Shown here: one piece after another, positions 34,442-42,822 of the stretch
Layout: every line of letters begins with the position of its first letter
How positions within the stretch are numbered: position 1 is the stretch's first letter
Assembly: GCF_025699485.1 (NCBI RefSeq)
Contig: NZ_JANUXN010000011.1
Coordinates: 62,001-126,000 of the forward strand
Direction: 5' to 3'
DNA: 64,000 bases
Source of the DNA: Thauera carbonicopians
GTDB lineage: Bacteria; Pseudomonadota; Gammaproteobacteria; Burkholderiales; Rhodocyclaceae
The notes under the pieces: model-generated
Databases searched by the model: none
What the model was told of the DNA's origin: nothing
The model's input: the letters and a program-made list of their open reading frames with translations, nothing else
Position numbers and translations under genes: made by a program

Positions 34442-35872
34442 ATGAGCAGCCCATCCCCACAGCCGAAGAAATCGGCCAAGCAGAGTTCTTCCGAATCGAG
34501 CGAGTCGCTCTACGAATCACGCCGCAAGCTATACGTGCGTGCCGTCACTGGCCTGTTCGCCAACTGGCGCTGGGCCCTGGTGTGGATCACGCAGATCGTC
34601 TTCTACGGACTGCCATGGCTGACCTGGAACGATCGCCAGGCAGTCCTGTTCCATCTCACCGAACGCAAGTTCTACATCTTCGGCTGGGTTTTCTGGCCGC
34701 AGGACGTGCTCTTCCTCGCCCTGCTGCTGATCATCTCCGCCTACGCGCTGTTCTTCTTCACTGCCATCGCAGGCCGCTTGTGGTGCGGCTATGCCTGTCC
34801 GCAGACGGTGTACACCGAGATCTTCATGTGGTTCGAGCAGAAGATCGAAGGCGACCACGGCAAGCAGCAGAAGCTCGACAAGATGCCGATGAACGGCGAG
34901 AAGCTGCTCAAGCGGACGACCAAGTATTTCGTCTGGGGGCTGTTCTCGCTATGGACCGGCTTCACTTTCGTAGCCTATTTCTCACCGCTGCAGGAATTGC
35001 TGGCAGCCGCGCCGGGCTTCACCTTCGGGCCATGGGAAGCGTTCTGGATCCTGTTCTATGCGGGCTTCACCTATCTGTTCGCGGGTGTCATGCGCGAGCA
35101 GGTGTGCAAGTACATGTGCCCCTACGCCCGCTTCCAGGCGGTGATGTTCGACCCTGACACCCTGGTCGTCACCTATGACGAGGGGCGCGGCGAACCGCGC
35201 GGTTCGCGCCGGAAGGGGGTCGATCCCAGCACGGTGGGCAAGGGAGACTGTATCGATTGCAGCATCTGTGTCCAGGTCTGTCCGACCGGAATCGACATCC
35301 GGCAGGGCCTGCAATACGAATGCATCGGCTGTGGGGCCTGTATCGACGCCTGTGACCAGGTGATGGACAAGATGCAGTACCCGCGCGGCCTCATCCGCTA
35401 TTCGACCGATAACGCGGTGAAGAAGGGGTGGGGGCGCAAGGAGATACTCGGACATGTCTTCCGCCCCCGTACCTTGATCTACGGCTTCATTCTTGCGGCG
35501 ATGTGCGTCGGATTCGTGTTGCTGCTGGCGAACCGCGAGCCGCTGCGGGTCGACGTGATTCGCGACCGCTCCTCGCTCGGACGCGAGATCGAAGGTGGCA
35601 TGATCGAGAACGTGTACAACCTGCATGTGATCAACATGTCCGAAGCGTCGCGCACCTTCCGCATCGATGTCGTGGGCATTCCCGGGGCCAGGATCGGCAG
35701 CGCGCAGAGTGTCGAGGTCGGTCCGGCTGCAACGCATTCGCTGACGACCCAGGTTCTCGTGCCTTACGACCAGGGCCAGCCGGGCGCGAACACGATTGCC
35801 TTCCAGATCACTGCGGAAGATGATTCCGGCCTGACCATCACCGAAGAAACGACTTTCCTCATTCCAAAATGA
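34442..35872 (+). CDS. ccoG: cytochrome c oxidase accessory protein CcoG
   Basis: This 476-residue membrane protein has about five helices and two 4Fe-4S clusters, seen as CIDCSICVQVCP and CIGCGACIDACD (about 264-305), plus CGYACPQTVY in a membrane loop and a C-terminal immunoglobulin-like FixG domain. It reduces Cu(II) to Cu(I) for cbb3 assembly. Ser-rich N-terminal residues 1-24 are variable. Its stop overlaps the ccoH start (ATGA), so the two are coupled. Confidence 0.95.
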   Translation: MSSPSPQPKKSAKQSSSESSESLYESRRKLYVRAVTGLFANWRWALVWITQIVFYGLPWLTWNDRQAVLFHLTERKFYIFGWVFWPQDVLFLALLLIISAYALFFFTAIAGRLWCGYACPQTVYTEIFMWFEQKIEGDHGKQQKLDKMPMNGEKLLKRTTKYFVWGLFSLWTGFTFVAYFSPLQELLAAAPGFTFGPWEAFWILFYAGFTYLFAGVMREQVCKYMCPYARFQAVMFDPDTLVVTYDEGRGEPRGSRRKGVDPSTVGKGDCIDCSICVQVCPTGIDIRQGLQYECIGCGACIDACDQVMDKMQYPRGLIRYSTDNAVKKGWGRKEILGHVFRPRTLIYGFILAAMCVGFVLLLANREPLRVDVIRDRSSLGREIEGGMIENVYNLHVINMSEASRTFRIDVVGIPGARIGSAQSVEVGPAATHSLTTQVLVPYDQGQPGANTIAFQITAEDDSGLTITEETTFLIPK

Positions 35873-36381
35873 ATACGACCTTGACAGAGAAGACGCCGCC
35901 ACCGTGGTACAAGCAGGGCTGGCCCTGGTTCCTGATCAGCTTTCCGGCGATTGCAGTCGTCGCCGGGATCGCGACCCTGGTGATCGCCATCAATACCTTC
36001 GACGGCATGGTGGTCGACGATTACTACAAGGAAGGGCGAGCCATCGTCCAGACGATGGAGCGTGCCGAGCATGCGAAGGAGCTCGGCCTGAGGGCGCACC
36101 TCGTCGTGCGCAGCGACTCGATTCGTATCGAGCTCGATGCGCTCGATACGGGGAAGCTGCCTGCCCGGCTTCATCTCACGGTTTCGCACCCCACGCGCGG
36201 CGGCATGGACCAGGCAATGCTGATCGAAGGTGCCGGTGGTGTTTACCAGGCTGCACTGGCGCCCCTGAGCACCGGGCGCTGGCAGTTCCTGCTGGAGGAC
36301 GAGGCCCGCAGCTGGCGCATGAGCGGGGACACCTATATTCCGACGGAGACGGAAATCTGGATTGACCCGGCAGGTGCTTGA
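35869..36381 (+). CDS. ccoH: cbb3 oxidase assembly protein CcoH (FixH)
   Basis: This 170-residue protein has an N-terminal membrane helix (about 20-42) followed by a periplasmic FixH domain with the conserved DDYYKEGRAI (about 50-59). CcoH binds the CcoN-CcoI area during assembly and is needed for a stable oxidase. It overlaps ccoG by four bases. Confidence 0.92.
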   Translation: MNTTLTEKTPPPWYKQGWPWFLISFPAIAVVAGIATLVIAINTFDGMVVDDYYKEGRAIVQTMERAEHAKELGLRAHLVVRSDSIRIELDALDTGKLPARLHLTVSHPTRGGMDQAMLIEGAGGVYQAALAPLSTGRWQFLLEDEARSWRMSGDTYIPTETEIWIDPAGA

Positions 36382-36422
36382 GCCGTTTACCGGCTATATT
36401 GAAAGAACACCCCAACTGTTGC

Positions 36423-36545
36423 CCGGCAGCGATGCCGGTCTGCTCAGCCCGTCCATGGCCGCCATCCTCATCGACATGAGGATGGCTCGATCTCGGCTTC
36501 GCAACATGGCCGAAATCGAAGGGCCGGAACGGGCTGCTGAGAGCA
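36423..36545 (+). other. hairpin-rich non-coding region after ccoH
   Basis: Several arms pair within 120 bases: CCGGCAGCGATGCCGG near 36423-36438, CCATCCTCAT (36462-36471) with ATGAGGATGG (36476-36485), and an outer near-match of CTCAGCCCGT with ACGGGCTGCTGAG. No frame in the interval has a usable start and ribosome binding site. It may be a structured 5' leader for the next small gene or an independent RNA. Confidence 0.4.
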
Positions 36546-36579
36546 ATGTCATAATTCTCCCGTGCGAAGGAGAGATGCG

Positions 36580-36816
36580 ATGCTGAAATGGATACAGGTG
36601 CTGTGGCCGTCATTCCTGGTTGCGGCAATGGCCGAGGCAGTCTTCTTTACCGTGATCGATCCGCAACAGCTCTACCTGTTCGGGCAGCCGGTCGACTATG
36701 GCGAGTTGGCGACCTATTCGATCGGCTTCCTCGGCTTCTGGCTGGTGTGCGCAGCCTCCAGCCTGTGCACGATCTTTTTGCAACGCAGTGCCAGCGAGCT
36801 GAATCGGCGGAATTGA
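36580..36816 (+). CDS. small two-helix membrane protein of unknown function
   Basis: This 78-residue protein has hydrophobic segments at about 5-24 (WPSFLVAAMAEAVFFTVI) and 44-66, with a short periplasmic or cytoplasmic loop between them (PQQLYLFGQPVDYGELATYS). A good ribosome binding site (AAGGAGAG) precedes the ATG at 36580. I recognise no named family. Its place at the end of the cco accessory genes suggests a role near the oxidase or in microaerobic growth, but this rests on position alone. Confidence 0.75.
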   Translation: MLKWIQVLWPSFLVAAMAEAVFFTVIDPQQLYLFGQPVDYGELATYSIGFLGFWLVCAASSLCTIFLQRSASELNRRN

Positions 36817-36836
36817 TATCCCGCTGCCGGACCCGG

Positions 36837-36872
36837 AAATGCAGAACGGCCCGTGAGGGCCGTTCTGCATTT
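36837..36872. terminator. bidirectional intrinsic terminator
   Basis: Arms 36837-36852 and 36857-36872 are perfectly complementary over 16 bases with a GTGA loop, and each end carries AAAT/ATTT. It lies between the convergent small membrane protein gene and the universal stress protein gene and can serve both. Confidence 0.85.
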
Positions 36873-36893
36873 CGCGCCGTCGACGTCCGCCGT

Positions 36894-37337
36894 TCAGCGA
36901 TAGACGAGGACCGGAATCTTGCTGTGCGTCAGCACTTTCTGGGTTTCGCTGCCGAGCAGCAGGCCGGCGATGCCGCGGCGGCCATGCGAAGCCATGAAAA
37001 TGAGATCGCAGCCGTGGCGATCCGCGGCATCGATCACTGCCTCGTAAGGAATCTCGTTGACGACCGTATCGGTCGCCGCCACGACGCCTGCGCTGTCGGC
37101 AACGGCTTTCGCCTTGTCGAGGATGGATTGTGCTTCCGCTGCCGCGGATTTTGCGAACTGTTCCGGCGTGGTGGGGTCGATCAAAGCGCCTTCGCCGTAG
37201 ATCGGCATCGGAAAATCGGGCTGGGCGTAGAAGAAGGTGATGCGCGCCCCGGCTTCACTGGCGAAGGTCACTGCACGGGAAACCGTGCCTTCCGACAGCG
37301 TGGAACCATCAGTGGGAACGAGGATGTGTTTGAACAT
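36894..37337 (-). CDS. universal stress protein, UspA family
   Basis: This 147-residue cytoplasmic protein has the Usp fold: KHILVPTDGSTLSE at the N-terminus and the ATP-binding GX2GX9G(S/T) motif in MASHGRRGIAGLLLGSETQKVL (about 114-135). The ATG at 37337 follows AGGAGG. An FNR-type box and a perfect TATAAT lie upstream, so oxygen limitation probably controls it. It stands between the cco accessory genes and the beta-lactamase-fold nuclease. Confidence 0.9.
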   Translation of the reverse strand: MFKHILVPTDGSTLSEGTVSRAVTFASEAGARITFFYAQPDFPMPIYGEGALIDPTTPEQFAKSAAAEAQSILDKAKAVADSAGVVAATDTVVNEIPYEAVIDAADRHGCDLIFMASHGRRGIAGLLLGSETQKVLTHSKIPVLVYR

Positions 37338-37370
37338 GGTGTATGCCTCCTGTCGGTTGTGTGCAATTCG

Positions 37371-37414
37371 ATTATAGCTGGCTGCGCAGCGGCATCGGGT
37401 TTGACGAGCGTCAA
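37371..37414 (-). promoter_or_regulatory. FNR/DNR-type promoter of the universal stress protein
   Basis: TTGACGAGCGTCAA (37401-37414) is a box of the TTGAY-N4-RTCAA class. On the minus strand it is followed by a perfect -10, TATAAT (37376-37371), with the box centre about 44 bases upstream of the expected start. Confidence 0.6.
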
Positions 37415-37462
37415 ACGGTCTGCCGTTCCAGGGGCGCATCGTGCATGGCAGGGAGATAAGTG

Positions 37463-38872
37463 ATGAAACTGAGCTTCATGGGTGCAGCCGGCGAAGTGAC
37501 GGGGTCATGTCTGCGAGTCGATCACGAGCATGGAAGTTTCCTCGTGGACTGCGGCCTGTTCCAGGGCGGGCGGACGGCGGAGGTGCGAAACCGCCGTGCG
37601 CTCGATTTCGACCTCAGGCAGATCGATTTCGTTCTGTTGACGCATGCCCATCTCGATCACAGCGGCCTCGTGCCGCGACTCGTCGCACTTGGTTACAAGG
37701 GACCGATCCTGGCCACGTCCGCGACGGTGGACCTGCTCGGCATCATGCTGATGGATTCCGCGCACATCCAGGAAAAGGAAGCCGAGTGGGCCCTGCGCAA
37801 TGCGCACAATCGCCGTGCCCGCCATCGTGCGGAGATGACGCCGCTCTACACTGTCGAGCAGGCCCGCATCAGCCTGGCGCGCCTGCGGCCCGTCGCCTAC
37901 GAGACGGACTTCGAGCCCGGGCCGGGAGTGCGTTGCCGCTTTCGCGAAGCGGGGCACATCCTGGGTTCGGCGATCATCGAGATCGATGTCGGTATGGGCG
38001 CGGCAGCGAAGCGTCTGGTGGCATCGGGCGATCTCGGCCAGCCGATGCGCCCGGTGGTACGCGATCCGGTGCCTGTCGAGCGCGCGGATGTGCTGTGTGT
38101 GGAATCGACCTACGGCAACCGTGCCCACCGGCCGCTCGAAGCCACTTACGATGAACTGGTCGATGCCATACAGCAGACGGTACACGGGCGTGGCGGCAAT
38201 GTCGTGATTCCGGCGTTCGCAGTCGGTCGGACGCAGGAGATCCTGTTCGTACTGGCCGATCTGGTGCGCGCAGGCCGCCTCGGGCCGCTGAAGGTCGTCG
38301 TCGATTCGCCGATGGCCTCGGCGGTCACGGCGCTGACCCTGGACCACCGTGAGCTCTGGGACGAGGAGACGCAGGCGCTCTACGCCTGGTGGCAGTCCAG
38401 CCAGGGACGCTTCGACGTCCGCTTTGTGCAGGACGTCGAAGAGTCGATGGCGCTGAACGAAGTCCGCGGCGGCCTGGTGATCATCTCGGCCAGCGGCATG
38501 TGTGATGCAGGGCGGATCCGGCATCATCTGCGGTACAACCTCGGCCGCAGCGAATGCGCGGTCGTCATCGCCGGCTTCCAGGCCGCGGGCACGCTCGGTC
38601 GCCGGCTGGTCGATGGGGCGCAGCAGGTCACGCTGTTCGGCGAACGGGTGCCGGTGCGTGCGCGCATCCATACCATCGGGGGCCTGTCGGCGCATGCCGA
38701 CCAGCCCGCACTGCTCGACTGGCTCGGGCATTTCAGGCAGGCGCCGCGGCATACCTTCGTCGTGCATGGAGAGCCGCTCGGCGCATTGGCGCTGGTCGAT
38801 GCCATCCACGACCGGCTGGGATGGCGGCATGTGCTGATGCCCGAGCCCGGCCAGGCTTACGCCATTCAATGA
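37463..38872 (+). CDS. metallo-beta-lactamase/beta-CASP RNA-processing-type nuclease
   Basis: This 469-residue protein has the metal-binding HAHLDHSG (about 66-73), further histidines in REAGHILGSA, a beta-CASP region (about 210-350) and the C-terminal IHTIGGLSAHADQ and VHGEP motifs. It therefore belongs to the CPSF/RNase J-like nuclease group. In bacteria such genes are common next to PHA or stress loci, but the substrate is unknown. It precedes phaC by 19 bases and is probably co-transcribed with it. Confidence 0.85.
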   Translation: MKLSFMGAAGEVTGSCLRVDHEHGSFLVDCGLFQGGRTAEVRNRRALDFDLRQIDFVLLTHAHLDHSGLVPRLVALGYKGPILATSATVDLLGIMLMDSAHIQEKEAEWALRNAHNRRARHRAEMTPLYTVEQARISLARLRPVAYETDFEPGPGVRCRFREAGHILGSAIIEIDVGMGAAAKRLVASGDLGQPMRPVVRDPVPVERADVLCVESTYGNRAHRPLEATYDELVDAIQQTVHGRGGNVVIPAFAVGRTQEILFVLADLVRAGRLGPLKVVVDSPMASAVTALTLDHRELWDEETQALYAWWQSSQGRFDVRFVQDVEESMALNEVRGGLVIISASGMCDAGRIRHHLRYNLGRSECAVVIAGFQAAGTLGRRLVDGAQQVTLFGERVPVRARIHTIGGLSAHADQPALLDWLGHFRQAPRHTFVVHGEPLGALALVDAIHDRLGWRHVLMPEPGQAYAIQ

Positions 38873-38891
38873 ATCGCATGGGAGATCGGCC

Positions 38892-40685
38892 ATGAACCAG
38901 AAAACCGGGGAATCGACGAAGAAGCGGAATCGGGGAGAAGGCGACGCGGCCGGGCAGGCCCAGTCCGCCGCACCCCGGCCGCCGGAGTTCTACAAGACCC
39001 TGCACCGCATCAACGAGGGCCTCGCCGAGGCGGCCGATCCGCTGGGGCTGGCTGCGCCCATCGTCCATGCACAACTCGCCTGGCTGGCCCACCCCCAGGA
39101 GCTTGCCGAGCGAGCCATGCGGCTGTCGTCCGACCTGTGGCGCCTGCAGTGGCATACCTGGAATCGTGCAGCCGGCCTGCCCAGCACCGATCCGATCGAA
39201 CCGCATCAGGACGACACGCGGTTTGCCGATCCGGTGTGGACCGAGTCGCCGACCTGGGACCTGATCAAGGAGTGGTATCTGGCCTTCACCCATCACACCC
39301 AGGACATGCTCTACGAGACACCGGCGCTGTCGAACAAGGAGCGGCGGCGGGCGGCGTTCTGGTGGCGCAACTGGCTCAATGCCGTGGCGCCGACCAATTT
39401 CCTGCCGACCAACCCGGTGGCCCTGCGCAAGGCGGTCGAAAGCGGCGGCGTCAGCCTCGTGCGCGGTCTCGAGAATTTCGTCGCCGACCTGAAGGCGGGC
39501 GAGATCAGGATGACCGATCCCGACGACTTCAAGGTCGGCGAGAACCTCGCCACCACGCCGGGCGCGGTGATCTTCCGCAACCGCCTGCTCGAAGTCATCC
39601 ACTACACCCCCAGCCAGCCGCGCGTCCACGCCGAACCGGTGGTCATCGTCACGCCCTGGATCAACAAGTTCTACGTGCTCGACCTGACGCCGAAGCGGAG
39701 CATGATCCGCTTCCTGCTCGATCAGGGACTGGACCTCTTCATCACGAGCTGGAAGAACCCGGACGCTTCGATGCACGAACTCACGTTCGACGACTACCTG
39801 CTCGAAGGCGTCGATACCATCGTGCGTGTCGCGCGCGAGTTCACCGCTGCCCGGCAGGTCCACGCGGTGGGCTACTGCATCGGCGGTACGGCGCTGGCGA
39901 TGTACATGGCCTGGGCCAACCGCCGCCATGGCGAGGATGCGGTGCCGGTCGCCGACTGGACGCTGTTCACCACGCTGGTGGACTTCCATAAGCCGGGCGA
40001 CATCGAAGTCTTCATCGACAAGAGCAGCATCGACTACCTGTGCAGCAAGATGGCGCAGAAGGGCTATCTGGATGGGGCCGAGATGGCGGCTTCCTTCCGC
40101 CTGCTGCGCTCGAACAGCCTGATCTGGCAGTACGTGGTCAATGGCTGGCTGTACGGCGAGACGCCGCCGCCCTTCGACGTGCTGTACTGGAACATGGACT
40201 CCACGCGCATGCCGTATGAGATGCATGCCTGGTACCTGCGCGAACTCTACCTGCACAACCGGCTGATCCAGCCCAACGCCCTCGAAGTCGCCGGTGAAAA
40301 GCTCGACCTGTCGCTGATCCGCCAGCCCCTGTACGCAGTCGCAGCCGAGGACGACCACATCGCACCCTGGCGCCAGACTTTCGCCATCAACAACCATGTG
40401 GTCGGCAGCCGGCGCTACGTGCTGTCGAGCTCGGGGCACATCCTCGGCATCCTGAATCCGATCGTGCATCCGCCGAAGCGGCGCTACTGGGTGGCCGATG
40501 CGCGCCGTTCCGACACCGCCGACAGCTGGCACCAGCGCGCCGAGCAGCACCAGGGCAGCTGGTGGGAGGACTGGATGCGCTGGCTCAAGCCTCGTGTCGG
40601 CCCGGAGATCGAGGCGCGGCCGGTCGCGAACGACACTTTCCCGGCGCTGTGCCCGGCACCGGGAAGCTACGTGCTGGAGCCCTGA
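38892..40685 (+). CDS. phaC: class I poly(3-hydroxyalkanoate) synthase
   Basis: This 597-residue enzyme polymerises 3-hydroxyacyl-CoA into storage polyester on granule surfaces. An N-terminal PhaC domain (about 110-280) is followed by an alpha/beta hydrolase core. The lipase-like box is GYCIGGT with catalytic C329; the Asp and His partners lie in AAEDDHIAPW and SSGHILGI. The N-terminal 30 residues are charged and variable. No phaA, phaB or phasin gene is nearby, so this may be one of several synthases. Confidence 0.93.
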   Translation: MNQKTGESTKKRNRGEGDAAGQAQSAAPRPPEFYKTLHRINEGLAEAADPLGLAAPIVHAQLAWLAHPQELAERAMRLSSDLWRLQWHTWNRAAGLPSTDPIEPHQDDTRFADPVWTESPTWDLIKEWYLAFTHHTQDMLYETPALSNKERRRAAFWWRNWLNAVAPTNFLPTNPVALRKAVESGGVSLVRGLENFVADLKAGEIRMTDPDDFKVGENLATTPGAVIFRNRLLEVIHYTPSQPRVHAEPVVIVTPWINKFYVLDLTPKRSMIRFLLDQGLDLFITSWKNPDASMHELTFDDYLLEGVDTIVRVAREFTAARQVHAVGYCIGGTALAMYMAWANRRHGEDAVPVADWTLFTTLVDFHKPGDIEVFIDKSSIDYLCSKMAQKGYLDGAEMAASFRLLRSNSLIWQYVVNGWLYGETPPPFDVLYWNMDSTRMPYEMHAWYLRELYLHNRLIQPNALEVAGEKLDLSLIRQPLYAVAAEDDHIAPWRQTFAINNHVVGSRRYVLSSSGHILGILNPIVHPPKRRYWVADARRSDTADSWHQRAEQHQGSWWEDWMRWLKPRVGPEIEARPVANDTFPALCPAPGSYVLEP

Positions 40686-40694
40686 GCCGCGTGC

Positions 40695-41378
40695 TCAGAC
40701 CTGGTGGCGTGCCAGGCGGGCAGGGTCGTGCAGCGTGATGTGCTTGCCGTGCACGCTGATCAGGCCGGATTCGCTGAGGTCGTGGAAGATGCGCGACAGG
40801 GTTTCGGGCGTCAGGTTCAGGCGCGAGGCGATCACCTGCTTGCTGGTAGGCAGGTCGATCTCGCAGGGCGAGTCGCTGTCGGCGACCTGCAGCAGATAGC
40901 CGATCACGCGCTGGATGCTCGAGCGCAGCGAGTAGGTCTCGACGTCCTGGATCAGGCCGTGCAGGCGGATCGACATGCCGGCGAGCAGCTTGTGGGCGAA
41001 GGAGGGGTCTTGGTCGATCAGTTCGCTGACCACGGCCTGGCCGACGTGGATCAGCGCCGTTTCCGTCAGCGCCTCGGCGAACACCGGGTAGGGCTTGTTC
41101 ATGAACATCACCGCTTCGCCGAAACTCTGCATCGGGCCGATGATCTCGACGACCTTTTCCGTGCCCTGCGGCGAGGAGAAGGCGAGCTTGACCTGACCCG
41201 AGACGACGAAGTAAAAGCCATGCGGCTGGTCGCCGCGCTGGAACAGGACTTCGCCGCGGGCGATGTGGCGGTCGCGGGTGTAGCGGGCGATGCGCTCGAT
41301 GTCGGCTGCGGACAGTTCGCTGAAAAGCGGAATGCGCTTGAGCAGCGCGGGGATGTCTATGGGTGGGGTGCTGGCCAT
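40695..41378 (-). CDS. dnr: Crp/Fnr-family regulator, DNR-like
   Basis: This 227-residue protein has a cyclic-nucleotide-binding-like sensor domain (about 15-130) and a winged helix with recognition region KQVIASRLNLTPETLSRIFHDL (about 180-201). It lacks the N-terminal cysteine cluster of FNR, having only one cysteine, near residue 172. Its length and the EAVMFMNKPYPVFAEAL and PETLSRI segments resemble DNR, the haem-based nitric-oxide sensor of Pseudomonas. DNR binds the same TTGAY-N4-RTCAA boxes as FNR, several of which occur here. It is convergent with phaC, nine bases away. Confidence 0.78.
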   Translation of the reverse strand: MASTPPIDIPALLKRIPLFSELSAADIERIARYTRDRHIARGEVLFQRGDQPHGFYFVVSGQVKLAFSSPQGTEKVVEIIGPMQSFGEAVMFMNKPYPVFAEALTETALIHVGQAVVSELIDQDPSFAHKLLAGMSIRLHGLIQDVETYSLRSSIQRVIGYLLQVADSDSPCEIDLPTSKQVIASRLNLTPETLSRIFHDLSESGLISVHGKHITLHDPARLARHQV

Positions 41379-41480
41379 GTGCGGGCGCTCCTGATGGGAA
41401 GCCGTCTCGTTTGTCGGCCTCCATTCTAATTGAGGGCAGGGGCTGCGGCGGCCGTGCCGCCCCTGGAAAAAAGGAAGAAC

Positions 41481-41870
41481 ATGTATTTCGCCATCAAGCA
41501 TCTTCACGTCACCTGCGTGGCGCTCAGCATCCTGGGCTTCCTGCTGCGAGGCTACTGGATGATCAGCGGCAGCCCCTTGCTGAAGAGCCTGCCGGCGCGG
41601 GTGCTGCCCCACGTCGTCGACAGCGTTCTGCTGATCACGGCGATCGTGCTGGCGGTGATGATCCAGCAGTATCCCTTCGAGGCTGGCTGGGTGACAGCCA
41701 AGGTGATCGGGCTGATCGCCTATATCGTGCTCGGCACCGTCGCCCTCAAGCGCGGCAGGACGCGCTCGCAGCGGCTGTCCGCGTTTGCCGCCGCGCTCGC
41801 GGTGTATGCGTGGATCGTGTCGGTGGCGCTGAGCAAGAACGCTGCGGGCTATCTGGCTGCGGTCGTCTGA
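41481..41870 (+). CDS. SirB-family membrane protein
   Basis: This 129-residue protein has four membrane segments and begins MYFAIKHLHVTCVALSILGF, typical of the SirB/SirB2 family of unknown function. The ATG at 41481 follows AAGGAAG. It is divergent from the DNR-like gene and convergent with fnr. Histidines in the first helix are conserved in the family and could bind haem or metal; that is a guess. Confidence 0.83.
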   Translation: MYFAIKHLHVTCVALSILGFLLRGYWMISGSPLLKSLPARVLPHVVDSVLLITAIVLAVMIQQYPFEAGWVTAKVIGLIAYIVLGTVALKRGRTRSQRLSAFAAALAVYAWIVSVALSKNAAGYLAAVV

Positions 41871-41929
41871 CGGGGCGGTCGAGGCAGCGAGACGGGAAGG
41901 GGGCAAAGGCAGGCCGGAGGCAGGCGCTC

Positions 41930-42676
41930 TCAGCGCCCGCAGCCGGCCGTCTGATGCTGGACCAGCTTGCGCAGCCTGGTCGTGTCGAGCAGGCGGATGT
42001 GCTTCTGCTGCACGGCGATCAGGCCTTCTTCCTGGAAGCGGGAAAAGGCGCGCGACACCGTCTCGAGCTTGAGGCCGAGGTAGGAGCCGATTTCCTCGCG
42101 CGTCATGCGCAGGTGGAATTCGGCCGCCGAAAAGCCGCGGGCGGTGAAGCGCTGCGACATGTTGAGCAGGAAAGCCGCCAGCCGCTCCTCGGCGCGCATC
42201 GAGCCGAGCAGCATCATCACGCCGTGGTCGCGCACGATCTCGCGGCTCATGACCTTGTGGAACTGGTGCTGCAGGCCTTCGACCTCGTGCGACAGCTGCT
42301 CGAGCTTGGCGTAGGGAATCACGCACACTTCGCTGTCTTCCAGCGCCACCGCGTTGCAGCTGTGGCTTTCGGTGCTGATGCCGTCCAGGCCGAGGATCTC
42401 GCCCGTCATCTGGAAGCCGGTCACCTGGTCGCGGCCGTCCTCGAGCAGCACGTCGGTCTTGAACGAGCCGGCGCGAATGGCGTAGATCGCCTCGAAAGGA
42501 TCACCCGCACGATACAGGCTCTGCTGGCGCTTGACCTTGCGGCGGCCGCCGACCAGTTCGTCGAGCTGGTGCAGCTCGCTGTCGGACATGCCGAAGGGCA
42601 GACACAGCTCCACGAGATTGCATTGCGAACAGGCGGTCTTCAGCCCGTTCATGGTCACTGGCACGCTTGCCCTCAT
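41930..42676 (-). CDS. fnr: oxygen-sensing transcription factor FNR
   Basis: This 248-residue regulator carries the full set of 4Fe-4S ligands of FNR: C16, C19 and C25 in ACSQCNLVELC, and C118 in SEVCVIP. A sensor beta-roll is followed by the helix-turn-helix EIGSYLGLKLETVSRAFSRF, which reads TTGAT half sites. It should switch on the cco, hemN and usp promoters when oxygen is low. ATG at 42676 and 42652 are both possible; the first matches a typical N-terminal length. Confidence 0.93.
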   Translation of the reverse strand: MRASVPVTMNGLKTACSQCNLVELCLPFGMSDSELHQLDELVGGRRKVKRQQSLYRAGDPFEAIYAIRAGSFKTDVLLEDGRDQVTGFQMTGEILGLDGISTESHSCNAVALEDSEVCVIPYAKLEQLSHEVEGLQHQFHKVMSREIVRDHGVMMLLGSMRAEERLAAFLLNMSQRFTARGFSAAEFHLRMTREEIGSYLGLKLETVSRAFSRFQEEGLIAVQQKHIRLLDTTRLRKLVQHQTAGCGR

Positions 42677-42755
42677 CTGCACGATAATTCCGTTTCCTTC
42701 AGACACTGTCTCGGGCGCCCTCATCAGTCCATCGGTTCCGGTCTGTTCCTGCCCG

Positions 42756-42769
42756 TTGATCCACGTCAA
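42756..42769 (+). promoter_or_regulatory. FNR box between fnr and hemN
   Basis: TTGATCCACGTCAA fits TTGAT-N4-RTCAA with one mismatch. It lies 54 bases before the hemN ATG and 80 bases before the fnr start, so it may activate hemN and repress fnr. Confidence 0.75.
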
Positions 42770-42822
42770 CCAAAATATTGTGGTGTTCTGCCATTGTTCG
42801 GCAGACACTCAAGTTTCAGATC

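Noticed and set aside
36362..36586. A 74-codon frame from a TTG in the end of ccoH to the next gene
   Set aside because: No ribosome binding site, weak start codon, and the interval is dominated by inverted repeats; treated as non-coding structure.
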